Assembly (NCBI GenBank): GCA_050291935.1
Contig: JBNKKR010000013.1
Coordinates: 1 to 64,000, forward strand
Direction of reading: 5' to 3'
From: Desulfocapsa sp050291935
Lineage (GTDB): Bacteria > Desulfobacterota > Desulfobulbia > Desulfobulbales > Desulfocapsaceae
Length of the DNA: 64,000 bases
In this document: positions 8,448 to 17,047 of the stretch, in pieces
Position numbering within the stretch: position 1 is the first letter of the stretch
How the letters are laid out: every line of letters begins with the position of its first letter
Notes under the pieces: generated by a model
The model's database searches: none
Told to the model about the DNA's origin: nothing
The model's input: only the letters and a program-made list of their open reading frames with translations
Program-made: the position numbers and the translations under genes

Positions 8448-9119
8448 TCAATGTTCAACTTTTCCCTGTATATCCCAAGCAGTTGCATACAGTTGAAGCA
8501 TCTGCTCTTCCAAAATAACACGATATTTTTCTACCTCCTGAGAAGAGAGTTTAGGTGGCACCTCAAGTGGGGCAGCATAGAAAAAATCTATTTTTGCAAA
8601 TGGGTACGGAACCGAAGTTCCATCCCAGGAATTAAACCGAATATACCGATTAGAAGACCAGAGCATGGGTAAAATAGGGCAACCGGTTTTTGAAGCAAGT
8701 AAGATGCATCCTGCCTGGACAACCAAGGGCGGCCCTTGCGATCCATCGGCTACAATTGCCACGTTATACCCCCCTTGGGTGACACGAATCATTCCTTTCA
8801 GCGCACCAACCCCCCCCCTGTTCCTGGAACCACGAAAGCTTTTTACTCCAAACTTTTCTAAAAACCTACTGATGTATTCACCGTCACTGGAACCACTTAC
8901 CATGGCAGCAACTTTTTCCTTGCGGTTTTGATAAAACGAATACAGAAAGCTGTAATGCCAAAATACCGCAATTCCAGGGTGTTCATGGGCCAACACTGCA
9001 TCTTTGTACTTTTGCCCGTGAACAGTAACTCGGCAGGTAGCGAACCAGAGACGGACAATGATGGAAAGAAACGTTGGAACTACCAAAAGCGCTATTTTTT
9101 TGAGCATTGCACTTTTCAT
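8448..9119 (-). CDS. DUF374 lysophospholipid-acyltransferase-like protein
   Basis: A 223-residue protein with an N-terminal hydrophobic segment (about residues 6-27), then the DUF374 pattern: FWHYSFLYS, the SGSSDGEYI loop, GSRNRGGVGALKGM, and DGSQGPPLVVQAG. DUF374 belongs to the acyltransferase superfamily related to lipid A late acyltransferases. It probably acylates a lipid at the inner membrane, but the acceptor is unknown. The start overlaps the uvrB stop by 4 bases. Length is normal for the family. Confidence 0.85.
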   Translation of the reverse strand: MKSAMLKKIALLVVPTFLSIIVRLWFATCRVTVHGQKYKDAVLAHEHPGIAVFWHYSFLYSFYQNRKEKVAAMVSGSSDGEYISRFLEKFGVKSFRGSRNRGGVGALKGMIRVTQGGYNVAIVADGSQGPPLVVQAGCILLASKTGCPILPMLWSSNRYIRFNSWDGTSVPYPFAKIDFFYAAPLEVPPKLSSQEVEKYRVILEEQMLQLYATAWDIQGKVEH

Positions 9120-11137
9120 CCGATTTCAATTTCCAGTTTCCGAAGTGCTTTAATTTTATCACGCAGCGCTGCCGCCTCCTCAAAGGCAAGTTCTTTGGCA
9201 GCCTCCTGCATATTTTTCTCAAGCTTTTTAATCTCACTTTCCAATTCTTGTATTGAATAATAGACCGGAAGTTCCTCAGCCGCCTGCAACACACTGTTTT
9301 CCATGGTATCGGCCACATCATACCCGCTGGCCCGCAGATGTTTTTGTAAGGTATCTTTTACCTTGGAATGGATGGTAGTCGGTTCTATCCCATGTTCACG
9401 GTTATATGCCTTTTGAATTGTACGCCGTCGCTCAGTTTCATCAATGGTTCGCTGCATGGAACCGGTGATTTCATCACCATAGAGTAGTACCAGTCCATTT
9501 GCATTTCGTGCAGCCCGCCCGCAGGTTTGGATAAGTGATCGCTCAGAACGTAAAAAGCCTTCCTTATCCGCATCAAGAACCGCAACCAGTGATACCTCGG
9601 GAATATCCAATCCTTCACGAAGAAGATTGATCCCCACAAGGACATTGTACTCCCCTTTACGCAAATCGTGGATAAGCTCAATTCGTTCAAGCGTCTTAAT
9701 ATCCGAATGGAGGTAACGGACCTTAACATCTAGTTTTTCATAATAGTCGGTGAGATCTTCTGCCATCCGTTTTGTCAGCGTTGTCACCAAAACAGCCTCG
9801 CCCAACTCCGTACGCACACGAATTTCTTCAAGCAGGTCATCCACCTGGGTGGTTGCGGGACGTACTTCAATCTTAGGATCAAGCAGCCCCGTTGGCCTGA
9901 TAATTTGATCCACAATCCTTCCACCAGCCTGTTCCAGCTCATATGGCCCAGGCGTTGCCGACACAAAAATTACCTGATTGATCCGATCGGTAAACTCAGC
10001 AAAGCGCAAGGGCCTGTTGTCAAGGGCTGAAGGCAAACGAAAACCGTATTTTACCAAGGTCTCCTTCCTGGCCCGATCTCCATTATACATACCATTTAAC
10101 TGCGGAACACCAATATGCGATTCATCAAGAAAAAGGATATAATCTTCGGGAAAGTAGTCAAGCAGGTTGGGAGGAGCAACTCCCGGTTCTTTACCGGTAA
10201 GATGCCTTGAATAATTCTCTATTCCATTACAATAGCCAAGCTCCTGAATCATCTCCAGATCAAACATGGTTTTCTGTTCAAGACGCTGCAACTCAACAAG
10301 GCGCTGTTCTTTATGAAAATAAGCAAGCCGATGATTTAATTCTTCTTTGATGCTTTCAATAGCCTTTTGCAACCGCTCTTTAGAAGTTACAAAATGGCTT
10401 CCAGGAAAGACTGTATAAGCCTCAAGACTATCAAGAACAACCCCACGCAAAGGGTCAATCACCGCAATGGAATCAATGGTATCACCAAAAAATTCAATTC
10501 GAAGGGCAACTTCTTCTTCATGTACCGGAAAGATATCAATCACATCGCCACGAACCCTGAAGGTGCCACGATGAAAAGAGATATCGTTTCGCTCATAGAG
10601 CATAAACACCAAACGACGTTGCACCTCTTCCATCGGATAATCAACATCCTTTTGTAAAAACAGATGCATGTTTTTATATTCATCCGGTGAACCAAGGCCA
10701 TAGATGCAAGAAACGGAGGCGACAATTATCACATCATTTCTGGTAAGCAAAGAACGAGTCGCAGAATGGCGCATCTTATCGATGGCATCGTTAATGGAGG
10801 AATCTTTCTCGATATAGGTATCAGATTGAGGGATATATGCCTCTGGCTGATAATAATCATAATATGAGACAAAGTATTCAACGGCGTTATGGGGAAAGAG
10901 TTCTTTAAACTCGGTAAAGAGCTGTGCAGCGAGGGTTTTATTGGGGGCTATTATAAGAGCTGGGCGTTGCACCTCAGCTATCACCGAGGCCATGGTAAAT
11001 GTTTTCCCAGACCCGGTAACCCCTAATAAAATTTGATTTTTTTCACCTCTTGCAACACCTTTTGCCAAGGTTTGTACTGCTTGGGGCTGATCGCCTGAAG
11101 GTGAAAAAGGAGCAATAAGTTCAAATAAGCTTTCCAT
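9116..11137 (-). CDS. uvrB: excinuclease ABC subunit B
   Basis: A 673-residue DNA-damage recognition helicase of nucleotide excision repair. Visible features: Walker A GVTGSGKT near residue 40, the beta-hairpin region SYYDYYQPEAYIP, DEAD-like LDESH, helicase motif VGINLLREGLDIPE, motif VI QTCGRAARNANG, and a C-terminal UVR motif (about 635-668) that binds UvrC. Length matches the family. It is the first gene of a minus-strand unit with the DUF374 gene. No obvious LexA box was recognised upstream. Confidence 0.97.
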   Translation of the reverse strand: MESLFELIAPFSPSGDQPQAVQTLAKGVARGEKNQILLGVTGSGKTFTMASVIAEVQRPALIIAPNKTLAAQLFTEFKELFPHNAVEYFVSYYDYYQPEAYIPQSDTYIEKDSSINDAIDKMRHSATRSLLTRNDVIIVASVSCIYGLGSPDEYKNMHLFLQKDVDYPMEEVQRRLVFMLYERNDISFHRGTFRVRGDVIDIFPVHEEEVALRIEFFGDTIDSIAVIDPLRGVVLDSLEAYTVFPGSHFVTSKERLQKAIESIKEELNHRLAYFHKEQRLVELQRLEQKTMFDLEMIQELGYCNGIENYSRHLTGKEPGVAPPNLLDYFPEDYILFLDESHIGVPQLNGMYNGDRARKETLVKYGFRLPSALDNRPLRFAEFTDRINQVIFVSATPGPYELEQAGGRIVDQIIRPTGLLDPKIEVRPATTQVDDLLEEIRVRTELGEAVLVTTLTKRMAEDLTDYYEKLDVKVRYLHSDIKTLERIELIHDLRKGEYNVLVGINLLREGLDIPEVSLVAVLDADKEGFLRSERSLIQTCGRAARNANGLVLLYGDEITGSMQRTIDETERRRTIQKAYNREHGIEPTTIHSKVKDTLQKHLRASGYDVADTMENSVLQAAEELPVYYSIQELESEIKKLEKNMQEAAKELAFEEAAALRDKIKALRKLEIEIG

Positions 11138-11275
11138 ATCCCCTTCATCTACTCCATTTACAATCTTCTCGCAAATAAAGACTCTGTTTGACAGCGAAGT
11201 TCTCCATCTGTTACTATCAAATTAATATCGGACAGCTACACCACATATCACAACCCATTTAAGATAAAAAAATAG

Positions 11276-11917
11276 ATGATACCAACTCTTTCTGTCTTCA
11301 TCATTGATGACCATCCCGTTATCAGACATGGTGTCAGTTCTGTTTTGAAAAAGAAGGGCAATATCAAGGTCATTGGTGAGGCAAAGGATGCACAATCAGC
11401 CTTAAAAATGCTAAAGACCCTACAGCCCGATGTTATCATCCTTGATATTACCCTGGAAGGGATTAGTGGTATTGATCTTATTCCAAAAATAAAAGAGCGG
11501 GTTGAGAACACAGCCATAATAATCTATTCCATGCATCAGGATCTTGGTCATATTCATAGGGCTATTAAGGCAGGAGCATTGGGCTATATCTTAAAGAGTG
11601 ATGAAATCAGCGATTTAACGAACGCAACCGTAGAAGTAACTCGCGGAAACGTATGTCTTAGTCGCAACCTACCGGCGGAAGTTCTTCAAGGAGTGCTTAG
11701 TGGAAAAGGTGGGCATGACGCTCTTTCCGTACTTACCCCCAGGGAATACGAAATAGCCAATTTAGTAGCACAGGGCATGAACCCGGATGAGATAGGTGAG
11801 CAACTTTTTATCAGCCCAAAAACCGTACGGGTCCATCGCACAAATATTATGCACAAACTGGGCTGCAATCGTATCAATGAACTGCTTCTCGCCCTCTCAA
11901 AATATTTTCCCGTGTAA
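11276..11917 (+). CDS. orphan NarL/LuxR-type response regulator
   Basis: A 213-residue two-domain regulator. The receiver domain has D11/D12, phospho-acceptor D57 (in VIILDITLEG), S85 and K107. The C-terminal LuxR helix-turn-helix (about residues 148-210) has LTPREYEIANLVAQG and the recognition segment SPKTVRVHRTNIMHKLG. It should bind DNA as a dimer when phosphorylated. No histidine kinase gene is nearby, so the partner is unknown. It reads away from uvrB and is followed after 29 bases by a methyltransferase gene. Confidence 0.92.
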   Translation: MIPTLSVFIIDDHPVIRHGVSSVLKKKGNIKVIGEAKDAQSALKMLKTLQPDVIILDITLEGISGIDLIPKIKERVENTAIIIYSMHQDLGHIHRAIKAGALGYILKSDEISDLTNATVEVTRGNVCLSRNLPAEVLQGVLSGKGGHDALSVLTPREYEIANLVAQGMNPDEIGEQLFISPKTVRVHRTNIMHKLGCNRINELLLALSKYFPV

Positions 11918-11946
11918 TTTCTCCTCTGTAGTTGCCTTCCACTCTG

Positions 11947-12744
11947 ATGTGTTCAAAAGAAACTTTTCATAAAGAGCCAGATGAACTCTTTCTTCCCCTA
12001 AACAGCACTCGCTATGCCTCTTTCTACTCCATTGAAATGGATGATTTTGCAAAAGACATCCCTTTTTATGTCCAACATATTAGTAAGAATGCAAGCGTAT
12101 TAGAACTTGGTTGTGGTACAGGACGAATAAGCAAGCATCTTGCGCCTCAGGTGCGTCGTTTTACAGGAATCGACCTTAACCTTCAGATGGTAAAACTGGC
12201 CAGGGAAAACGCTCCGGATAACACCAGTTTTGTCTGTATGGATATGCTCAATATGTCCTTTCAAACAACTTTTGATCATATTATTGTTCCATACAATACC
12301 TTGAATTTACTTCTCAACAGCAACTCCATCACCACCTGCCTGAAACAGGTAGCAGCATTGCTCTCCAAAAGGGGAACCCTCCTTTGCCAAATTCATCTTC
12401 CCAAAAAGAGTACTTTTGCTGGCGACAAGAAACTCTTTCAGTTTCAAATACTTCCACTCCAGACAGAAGAGGGAAAACTCATCAAAGAGACAATACGAAG
12501 CTTCAGCAAGCAATCAGCTGTGCTTACTCTGGAAGAGAGATACCGGCTTCGCCCAGCCACCGGAAAAGGAAAAAGGGAAGATTTTTCCCATGTACTACAA
12601 CTTGCTGGATTTTCTTATACAAAATGGAGAGATATGCTCTTGGCTTCCGGATTTACAAGATTAACTTTTTTGGGTGACTATAACCTGCAACCTTTCAGGG
12701 AAAATAGTGATTCAACACTTTTGATAAAAGCCAGCAAAGGATGA
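11947..12744 (+). CDS. class I SAM-dependent methyltransferase
   Basis: A 265-residue protein from ATG 11947 (a TTG at 11932 is an in-frame alternative; neither has a good ribosome site). Motif I is VLELGCGTGR and the acidic end of strand 2 is FTGIDLNLQM; the post-motif strand FDHIIVPYNTLNLLL is typical of the Methyltransf_25/11 group. The C-terminal half is beta-rich and may bind the substrate. The substrate is unknown. It sits 29 bases after the response regulator and is probably co-transcribed with it. Confidence 0.8.
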   Translation: MCSKETFHKEPDELFLPLNSTRYASFYSIEMDDFAKDIPFYVQHISKNASVLELGCGTGRISKHLAPQVRRFTGIDLNLQMVKLARENAPDNTSFVCMDMLNMSFQTTFDHIIVPYNTLNLLLNSNSITTCLKQVAALLSKRGTLLCQIHLPKKSTFAGDKKLFQFQILPLQTEEGKLIKETIRSFSKQSAVLTLEERYRLRPATGKGKREDFSHVLQLAGFSYTKWRDMLLASGFTRLTFLGDYNLQPFRENSDSTLLIKASKG

Positions 12745-12819
12745 TTTTTTTAACATTTTTTTCTGTCTTGAAATAAACCACTGCCTCCGCCAGTTTATCT
12801 CAAATTGTTTTATGCAGAG

Positions 12820-12848
12820 TTGACATATGGTAACATAAAAGTTACTAT
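12820..12848 (+). promoter_or_regulatory. promoter and overlapping operator palindrome of the toxin-antitoxin operon
   Basis: -35 TTGACA (12820-12825), 17-base spacer, -10 TACTAT (12843-12848). An inverted repeat GTAAC-N6-GTTAC (12830-12845) fills the spacer and enters the -10, the usual site for autorepression by an antitoxin. The expected transcription start falls on the toxin ATG at 12855, so the mRNA would be leaderless. Confidence 0.7.
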
Positions 12849-12854
12849 ATTACT

Positions 12855-13169
12855 ATGAAAGTACAGGAATATATAAGAGCAACCGGGGAAAACCCATACA
12901 AAAAATGGTTTAACAGTCTTAATACTGAAGCCGCCGCAAAAGTTGCTGTTGCTAAAGTCAAGATGGAACTTGGCAACACTTCAAACATAAAATGGTATGG
13001 AGCTCTTGGTTGGTACCGAATAAATTGGGGGCCTGGTTACCGGATATATCTAGCCCAAGATGGTAAAGATTTAATTATCCTTTTCGGGGGTGGAACCAAG
13101 AAAGGTCAAAATAAAGATATCAAGAAAGCAAAGGAGTTATTTGCAGAATATAAAAATAGAAAGGGATAA
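12855..13169 (+). CDS. RelE/HigB-like (Gp49 family) toxin
   Basis: A 104-residue protein with the conserved core of phage-derived Gp49/HigB addiction toxins: WFNSL near residue 18, YRINWGPGYRIY at about 54-65 and LFGGGTKKGQNKDI at about 77-89. Members of this superfamily are usually ribosome-dependent mRNA endonucleases, or related ParE toxins. The ATG at 12855 matches the N-terminus of homologues (MKVQEY) but lies only 6 bases after the predicted -10 box. The antitoxin starts 4 bases after its stop. Toxin-first order is typical for HigBA-like loci. Confidence 0.9.
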   Translation: MKVQEYIRATGENPYKKWFNSLNTEAAAKVAVAKVKMELGNTSNIKWYGALGWYRINWGPGYRIYLAQDGKDLIILFGGGTKKGQNKDIKKAKELFAEYKNRKG

Positions 13170-13173
13170 TAGA

Positions 13174-13497
13174 ATGGCAATCACAAGAGATTACAAAGAA
13201 ACAATAAAAGAACGTGCTCAGCAAGAACCGGATTTTTCTAAAGCACTGTTAGACGAAGCTCTTTCTCTGTTTTTGAATGGTGAACCTGATGTAGCTCGCC
13301 TTGTACTTCGTGAACTGGTAAATGCTACAATTGGTTTTGAAGAGATGGCCGTAGCTGTATCAAAACCAAGCAAAAGCTTACACCGTATGCTGTCCGCTAA
13401 AGGCAACCCTACAATGGATAATTTGAATAAAATTATTAAGGTTCTCCGGGAGAAATTGCACGTTGACATTCAGGTCAGAACAATTTCAGTATATTAA
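13174..13497 (+). CDS. HigA-like antitoxin with XRE-type helix-turn-helix
   Basis: A 107-residue protein. The true start is ATG 13174 rather than the upstream in-frame ATG at 13090, which lies inside the toxin gene. The C-terminal half contains a helix-turn-helix (FEEMAVAVSKPSKSLHRMLS ... NPTMDNLNKIIKVLRE) as in COG3636 addiction-module antidotes. The N-terminal DYKETIKERA helix resembles the family's toxin-binding part. It probably neutralises the toxin and represses the operon at the palindrome in the promoter. Its stop codon overlaps the stop of the transporter remnant on the other strand. Confidence 0.88.
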   Translation: MAITRDYKETIKERAQQEPDFSKALLDEALSLFLNGEPDVARLVLRELVNATIGFEEMAVAVSKPSKSLHRMLSAKGNPTMDNLNKIIKVLREKLHVDIQVRTISVY

Positions 13498-13677
13498 ACG
13501 ACCGCCCCGTCTCTTGCGAAAAGAAAAGTTGAGAACAACAATATAGCCACTGTAAGCCTGATAATATTCACAGGTGTAGCACCCGACCAGTTTTGAAGCA
13601 GCACCAAAAAATTGAATGCTTAAAGTCCAGCAGCAGACAGTGGCAATAGCCAGGGTTTCTCCAATTAACACTCCCAA
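13494..13677 (-). pseudogene. 5' remnant of an EamA/DMT-family transporter, frameshifted and truncated
   Basis: From a TTG at 13677 the minus strand reads GETLAIATVCCWTLSIQFFG, the start of a drug/metabolite transporter. After KLVG a single extra base in the GGG at 13582-13584 shifts the frame. Removing one G restores the expected TPVNIIRLTVAILLFSTF. The homology then ends at a stop (13494-13496) that overlaps the antitoxin stop on the other strand. Only about 60 of roughly 290 residues are left. The break point coincides with the end of the toxin-antitoxin cassette, so insertion or replacement by that cassette is a reasonable explanation (inference). Confidence 0.7.
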
Positions 13678-13918
13678 TACTCCTTGAGAAAATTATCTGA
13701 TTGATAAAGTAAATTACCGTATATCACATTTTTTATATCTTCGTGAGATCTTAAACTTTCAGAGGTAATACAATATTAAACCTGATTTGCAAATTTAAAA
13801 AAAATACTAAAAAAATCACCATTCTTGACCTAAGTCAATGTCCATTCCACTCCAGAAGCTATAGTGCTCCTTACTTTAAAAAAGAATCATAGATCAACAC
13901 AATCTGGAGGAATGACAC
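13678..13918. other. intergenic region between transporter remnant and hcp
   Basis: Very AT-rich. It holds the hcp promoter and FNR-type box near its right end, and the ribosome site TGGAGG for hcp. Nothing else is recognised. Confidence 0.5.
13825..13865 (+). promoter_or_regulatory. FNR/HcpR-type box and promoter of hcp
   Basis: A perfect palindrome TTGAC-N4-GTCAA at 13825-13838 matches the site type of CRP/FNR-family regulators (HcpR, DNR, FNR). A good -10 TATAGT is at 13860-13865, with no -35. The box centre is about 41 bases upstream of the expected start near 13872, the class II activator position. NO/nitrite-responsive activation is inferred from the box and from the gene it controls. 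Confidence 0.75.
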
Positions 13919-15550
13919 ATGTTTTGTAACCAATGCGAACAGACGGCTGGTGGTACCGGCTGTACCCAAATTGGAGTTTGTGGAAAAAATGAAACCGTAG
14001 CTGGGCTTGAAGATCTTCTTACCCATGCTGTACAGGGGCTTTCCATTGTGGCCTATGCTGCCAGAAAGCTACACATTATCGACAATAAAGTTGATAGGTT
14101 TACGGTCAAAGCAATCTTTTCCTGTCTGACCAATGTTAATTTTGATCCCCTTCGCTTTGAAGACCTAATAAGAGAGGCTGTAAGGCTTCGTGACACATTA
14201 CAAACAAAAGTTGAAGCTGCCGGTGGTACTATTCATTCGCCTGCCCAAGCACTCACATTTGTTCCAGCAGACAGCTCTGAAGACATAATTGAGCAAGCTC
14301 TACAGCTTAATTATATAGCTTCCCTTGATGAAAACGAAGACCTTCGCTCTCTTAAACAGATCATTCTGTATGGATTGCGTGGACTTGCCGCCTACAGCGA
14401 CCATGCCTTAATCCTTGGTCAAGAAGATGAAGAAGAATACGCTTTTATCCATAAGACCATGGCCGCATTAACAACCGAGATGGAGCTAAATGATCTTGTG
14501 GCCCTTTGTCTAAAAACTGGAGAGATCAATATTAAGGTGATGGGACTGTTAGATGGTGGTAACACCTCAACATATGGCCACCCTGTACCCACTTCCGTTC
14601 CCCTTGGCCATATTCCTGGAAAATGTATTCTGGTCACAGGGCATGATCTAAAAGATCTAGATCTCCTTTTGCAACAGACTGCTGGAAAAGGGATAAACAT
14701 CTATACCCATGGCGAGATGCTGCCCTGTCATGGCTATCCCGAACTCAAAAAACATCCGCACTTTTATGGCCATTTTGGCACAGCATGGCAAAACCAGCAA
14801 AAAGAAATGCCGAATTTTCCTGGCCCAATTCTTTTTACCACCAACTGTATCCAAAAACCAAAAGACTCCTACAAGGATGCTGTATTCACCACCGGTCTTG
14901 TGGGTTGGCCGGATATTACCCACATAGGTGAAGAAAAAGACTTCAGCCCGGTAATTGAAAAAGCACTTTCCATGGAAGGTTTTGCTGATACAAAAGATGG
15001 GGGAACTGTCATGGTGGGATTTGCCAGAAATACGGTCCTTGGAGTTGCAGACAAGATTATTGAAGCAGTTAATTCAAAAGCAATTAAGCATTTTTTTCTC
15101 CTTGGCGGTTGTGACGGAGAAAAATCCGGTCGCAATTATTATTCCGACATGGCGGAAAATATCCCCAATGATTGTATGATCCTCACCCTTGCCTGTGGAA
15201 AGTTTCGTTTTTTTGATAAGGATCTTGGTGAAATAGGTGGTATTCCCCGACTGCTTGATATTGGCCAGTGTAACGATGCCTATTCAGCAATCCAAATTGC
15301 CATAGCCCTTGCGGATGCTTTTAAGTGCGGGGTAAACGATCTGCCGCTTTCCTTTATTTTATCCTGGTATGAACAAAAGGCAGTGGTTATTCTTCTTTCC
15401 CTTTTACACCTTGGCATTCAAAATATCCGTCTTGGCCCTTCCCTACCAGCTTTTATTTCTCCAAATGTACTTAACGTGTTGGTGGACAACTTTCACATTA
15501 TGCCAACGGCAGACACTGCTGAGGAAGATCTAAAGGCAATCCTTGGTTGA
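13919..15550 (+). CDS. hcp: hybrid cluster protein / hydroxylamine reductase
   Basis: A 543-residue Fe-S protein. The N-terminal cysteines C3-x2-C6-x8-C15-x5-C21 are the pattern of the Hcp class found in strict anaerobes (cubane cluster). The C-terminal half carries the hybrid 4Fe-2O-2S cluster ligands in GEMLPCHGYPELKK, FTTNCIQKP and FLLGGCDGEKSGRNYY. Hcp reduces NO to N2O and hydroxylamine to ammonia, protecting the cell from nitrosative stress. A TGGAGG ribosome site precedes the ATG. It is the first gene of a four-gene cluster led by an FNR-type box. Confidence 0.97.
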   Translation: MFCNQCEQTAGGTGCTQIGVCGKNETVAGLEDLLTHAVQGLSIVAYAARKLHIIDNKVDRFTVKAIFSCLTNVNFDPLRFEDLIREAVRLRDTLQTKVEAAGGTIHSPAQALTFVPADSSEDIIEQALQLNYIASLDENEDLRSLKQIILYGLRGLAAYSDHALILGQEDEEEYAFIHKTMAALTTEMELNDLVALCLKTGEINIKVMGLLDGGNTSTYGHPVPTSVPLGHIPGKCILVTGHDLKDLDLLLQQTAGKGINIYTHGEMLPCHGYPELKKHPHFYGHFGTAWQNQQKEMPNFPGPILFTTNCIQKPKDSYKDAVFTTGLVGWPDITHIGEEKDFSPVIEKALSMEGFADTKDGGTVMVGFARNTVLGVADKIIEAVNSKAIKHFFLLGGCDGEKSGRNYYSDMAENIPNDCMILTLACGKFRFFDKDLGEIGGIPRLLDIGQCNDAYSAIQIAIALADAFKCGVNDLPLSFILSWYEQKAVVILLSLLHLGIQNIRLGPSLPAFISPNVLNVLVDNFHIMPTADTAEEDLKAILG

Positions 15551-15656
15551 TACTACACAGTAAGACATGGTATAGGGGCCATATATACTCTTTATTTTGC
15601 AGGATTGGTTGGAAGGTTGACTTCTCCTGCATATATTTTCATGCCAGGGAAGGAAT

Positions 15657-16289
15657 ATGACACAACAACTACCAACAAAAAATTACACAATTCTGCAAGG
15701 ACTTGATATGGGGCTTTTTGCACCGAAGCATTTAGCGACCATTCTAGAAATAGTAAATAAATATAACGTCCCGGCAGCAAAACTAACCGGTGCTCAGCGT
15801 CTGGCATTACTCGGCATGGAAGAGGAAGAAATGCAGGCCTTATATCAAGAATTACAACCGTATCTTCAACAAAAAAGTGACAATGGAATAACCTATATCC
15901 AGGCATGTCCAGGTAAACAATGGTGCAAATATGGCCAAAAAGATGCGTTGGCAATGGGGGATAAAATTGGACACTTACAATTTATGAAACCGTTCACTGC
16001 AAAAGTAAAGATTGGCGTATCAGGCTGCCGGATGTGTTGTACGCAACCCTACCTGCGTGACGTCGGAGCCTTTGCCTCAAAATCGGGATGGAGTTTAATT
16101 TTTGGTGGAAACGGCGGGGGAAGACCGCGTATCGGCGATGTTATTGCCAGTCGGCTTAGCGACGAAGAACTGCTGGAACTTATCAAAAAATGTCTTAGCT
16201 TTTATCAGAAAGAGGCGATGGCGGTTTCACGCACTTCAAGATTTATGGAAAGTTATGGAGTTGAAAAATTTAAGGAACATGTCCTCTAA
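15657..16289 (+). CDS. small siroheme/[4Fe-4S] sulfite- or nitrite-reductase-like protein
   Basis: A 210-residue protein made of one nitrite/sulfite-reductase ferredoxin-like half domain plus the 4Fe-4S domain. The siroheme-[4Fe-4S] ligand pattern is visible: C84-x5-C90 (ACPGKQWCKYG) and C124-x3-C128 (SGCRMCCTQPY). The size is like the small assimilatory-type sulfite reductase of Desulfovibrio vulgaris. Full assimilatory enzymes are more than twice as long, so this is a short-form enzyme or an electron-transfer variant. Placement behind hcp suggests nitrite/NO detoxification, but sulfite is possible. The ribosome site is AGGGAAGGA. Confidence 0.82.
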   Translation: MTQQLPTKNYTILQGLDMGLFAPKHLATILEIVNKYNVPAAKLTGAQRLALLGMEEEEMQALYQELQPYLQQKSDNGITYIQACPGKQWCKYGQKDALAMGDKIGHLQFMKPFTAKVKIGVSGCRMCCTQPYLRDVGAFASKSGWSLIFGGNGGGRPRIGDVIASRLSDEELLELIKKCLSFYQKEAMAVSRTSRFMESYGVEKFKEHVL

Positions 16290-16384
16290 AGCTGAATTGA
16301 GCAGCTTGCCTACTCAAACAAAACTTACACCACTCAAGAGAGTACTGAAAAGAGTGGACTGGCGATATAAGAGAGGGAAACGTT

Positions 16385-17026
16385 ATGCAATGCCCCGGAC
16401 AGGATAATAGATATTGGGACGGTAGCGCGGTTTTTGAGATTCCGTGTCCTTCTTGCGGCACCATGATGGAATTTTTCAAAGATGACAGTCAGCGAACCTG
16501 CAAGCAATGTGGGCAGAAGGTCCTGAATCCCCGGATGGATTTTGGTTGTGCCTCCTATTGTTCACATGCAAAACAGTGCTTGGGTGCCATGGCTCCCGAA
16601 TATATTGCCAAACAGAAGCATTTCCTGCAAGACGCGTTAACCGCTAAAGTCCGTAAACAACTGGCAGGCCGAAAAGAGTTGCTGAAAAGAACACTTATGC
16701 GTGTAGAATTTGTAGAACGGCTTTGTGAACAAGAACAAGATGGATTTGTAATAGCCATTGTCGCAGCAGCACTCTTGGTGGATTGTAGTAATCCCCTGGA
16801 ACTTTTATTCAAAGTCAGTAAGGATCCTCAAATTACTGATACCGTAGAAGCCCTTCTTCATAAAAGAAAGAGTGAGCAGATAACAGCCCCACTGTCGGCA
16901 GCAATTTTTGATGATGCCTGCGTGCTTAGTGAAATTGCAACCATTTCTCAACAAAGGGGTACTGCGCATACATTTCAAACCAAACATGCCCATAACTTGC
17001 TAAAAACGACAAAAAAAACAGATTAG
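16385..17026 (+). CDS. zinc-ribbon protein of unknown function in the hcp cluster
   Basis: A 213-residue soluble protein. Residues 21-42 form a zinc ribbon (IPCPSCG ... RTCKQCGQK), followed by further cysteines in FGCASYCSHAKQC. The rest is alpha-helical (about 75-190) with a hydrophobic helix IAIVAAALLVDC that could be the core of a small HD-like helical bundle, although no HD pair is convincing. A GAGAGGG ribosome site precedes the ATG. It lies between two Fe-S genes in the same direction, so it probably acts in the same response. Function unknown. Confidence 0.75.
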   Translation: MQCPGQDNRYWDGSAVFEIPCPSCGTMMEFFKDDSQRTCKQCGQKVLNPRMDFGCASYCSHAKQCLGAMAPEYIAKQKHFLQDALTAKVRKQLAGRKELLKRTLMRVEFVERLCEQEQDGFVIAIVAAALLVDCSNPLELLFKVSKDPQITDTVEALLHKRKSEQITAPLSAAIFDDACVLSEIATISQQRGTAHTFQTKHAHNLLKTTKKTD

Positions 17027-17047
17027 AAACATATTGGGAGTAAAGCA

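Noticed and set aside
11138..11275. LexA-type operator upstream of uvrB
   Set aside because: I looked for a palindromic SOS box and saw none convincing.
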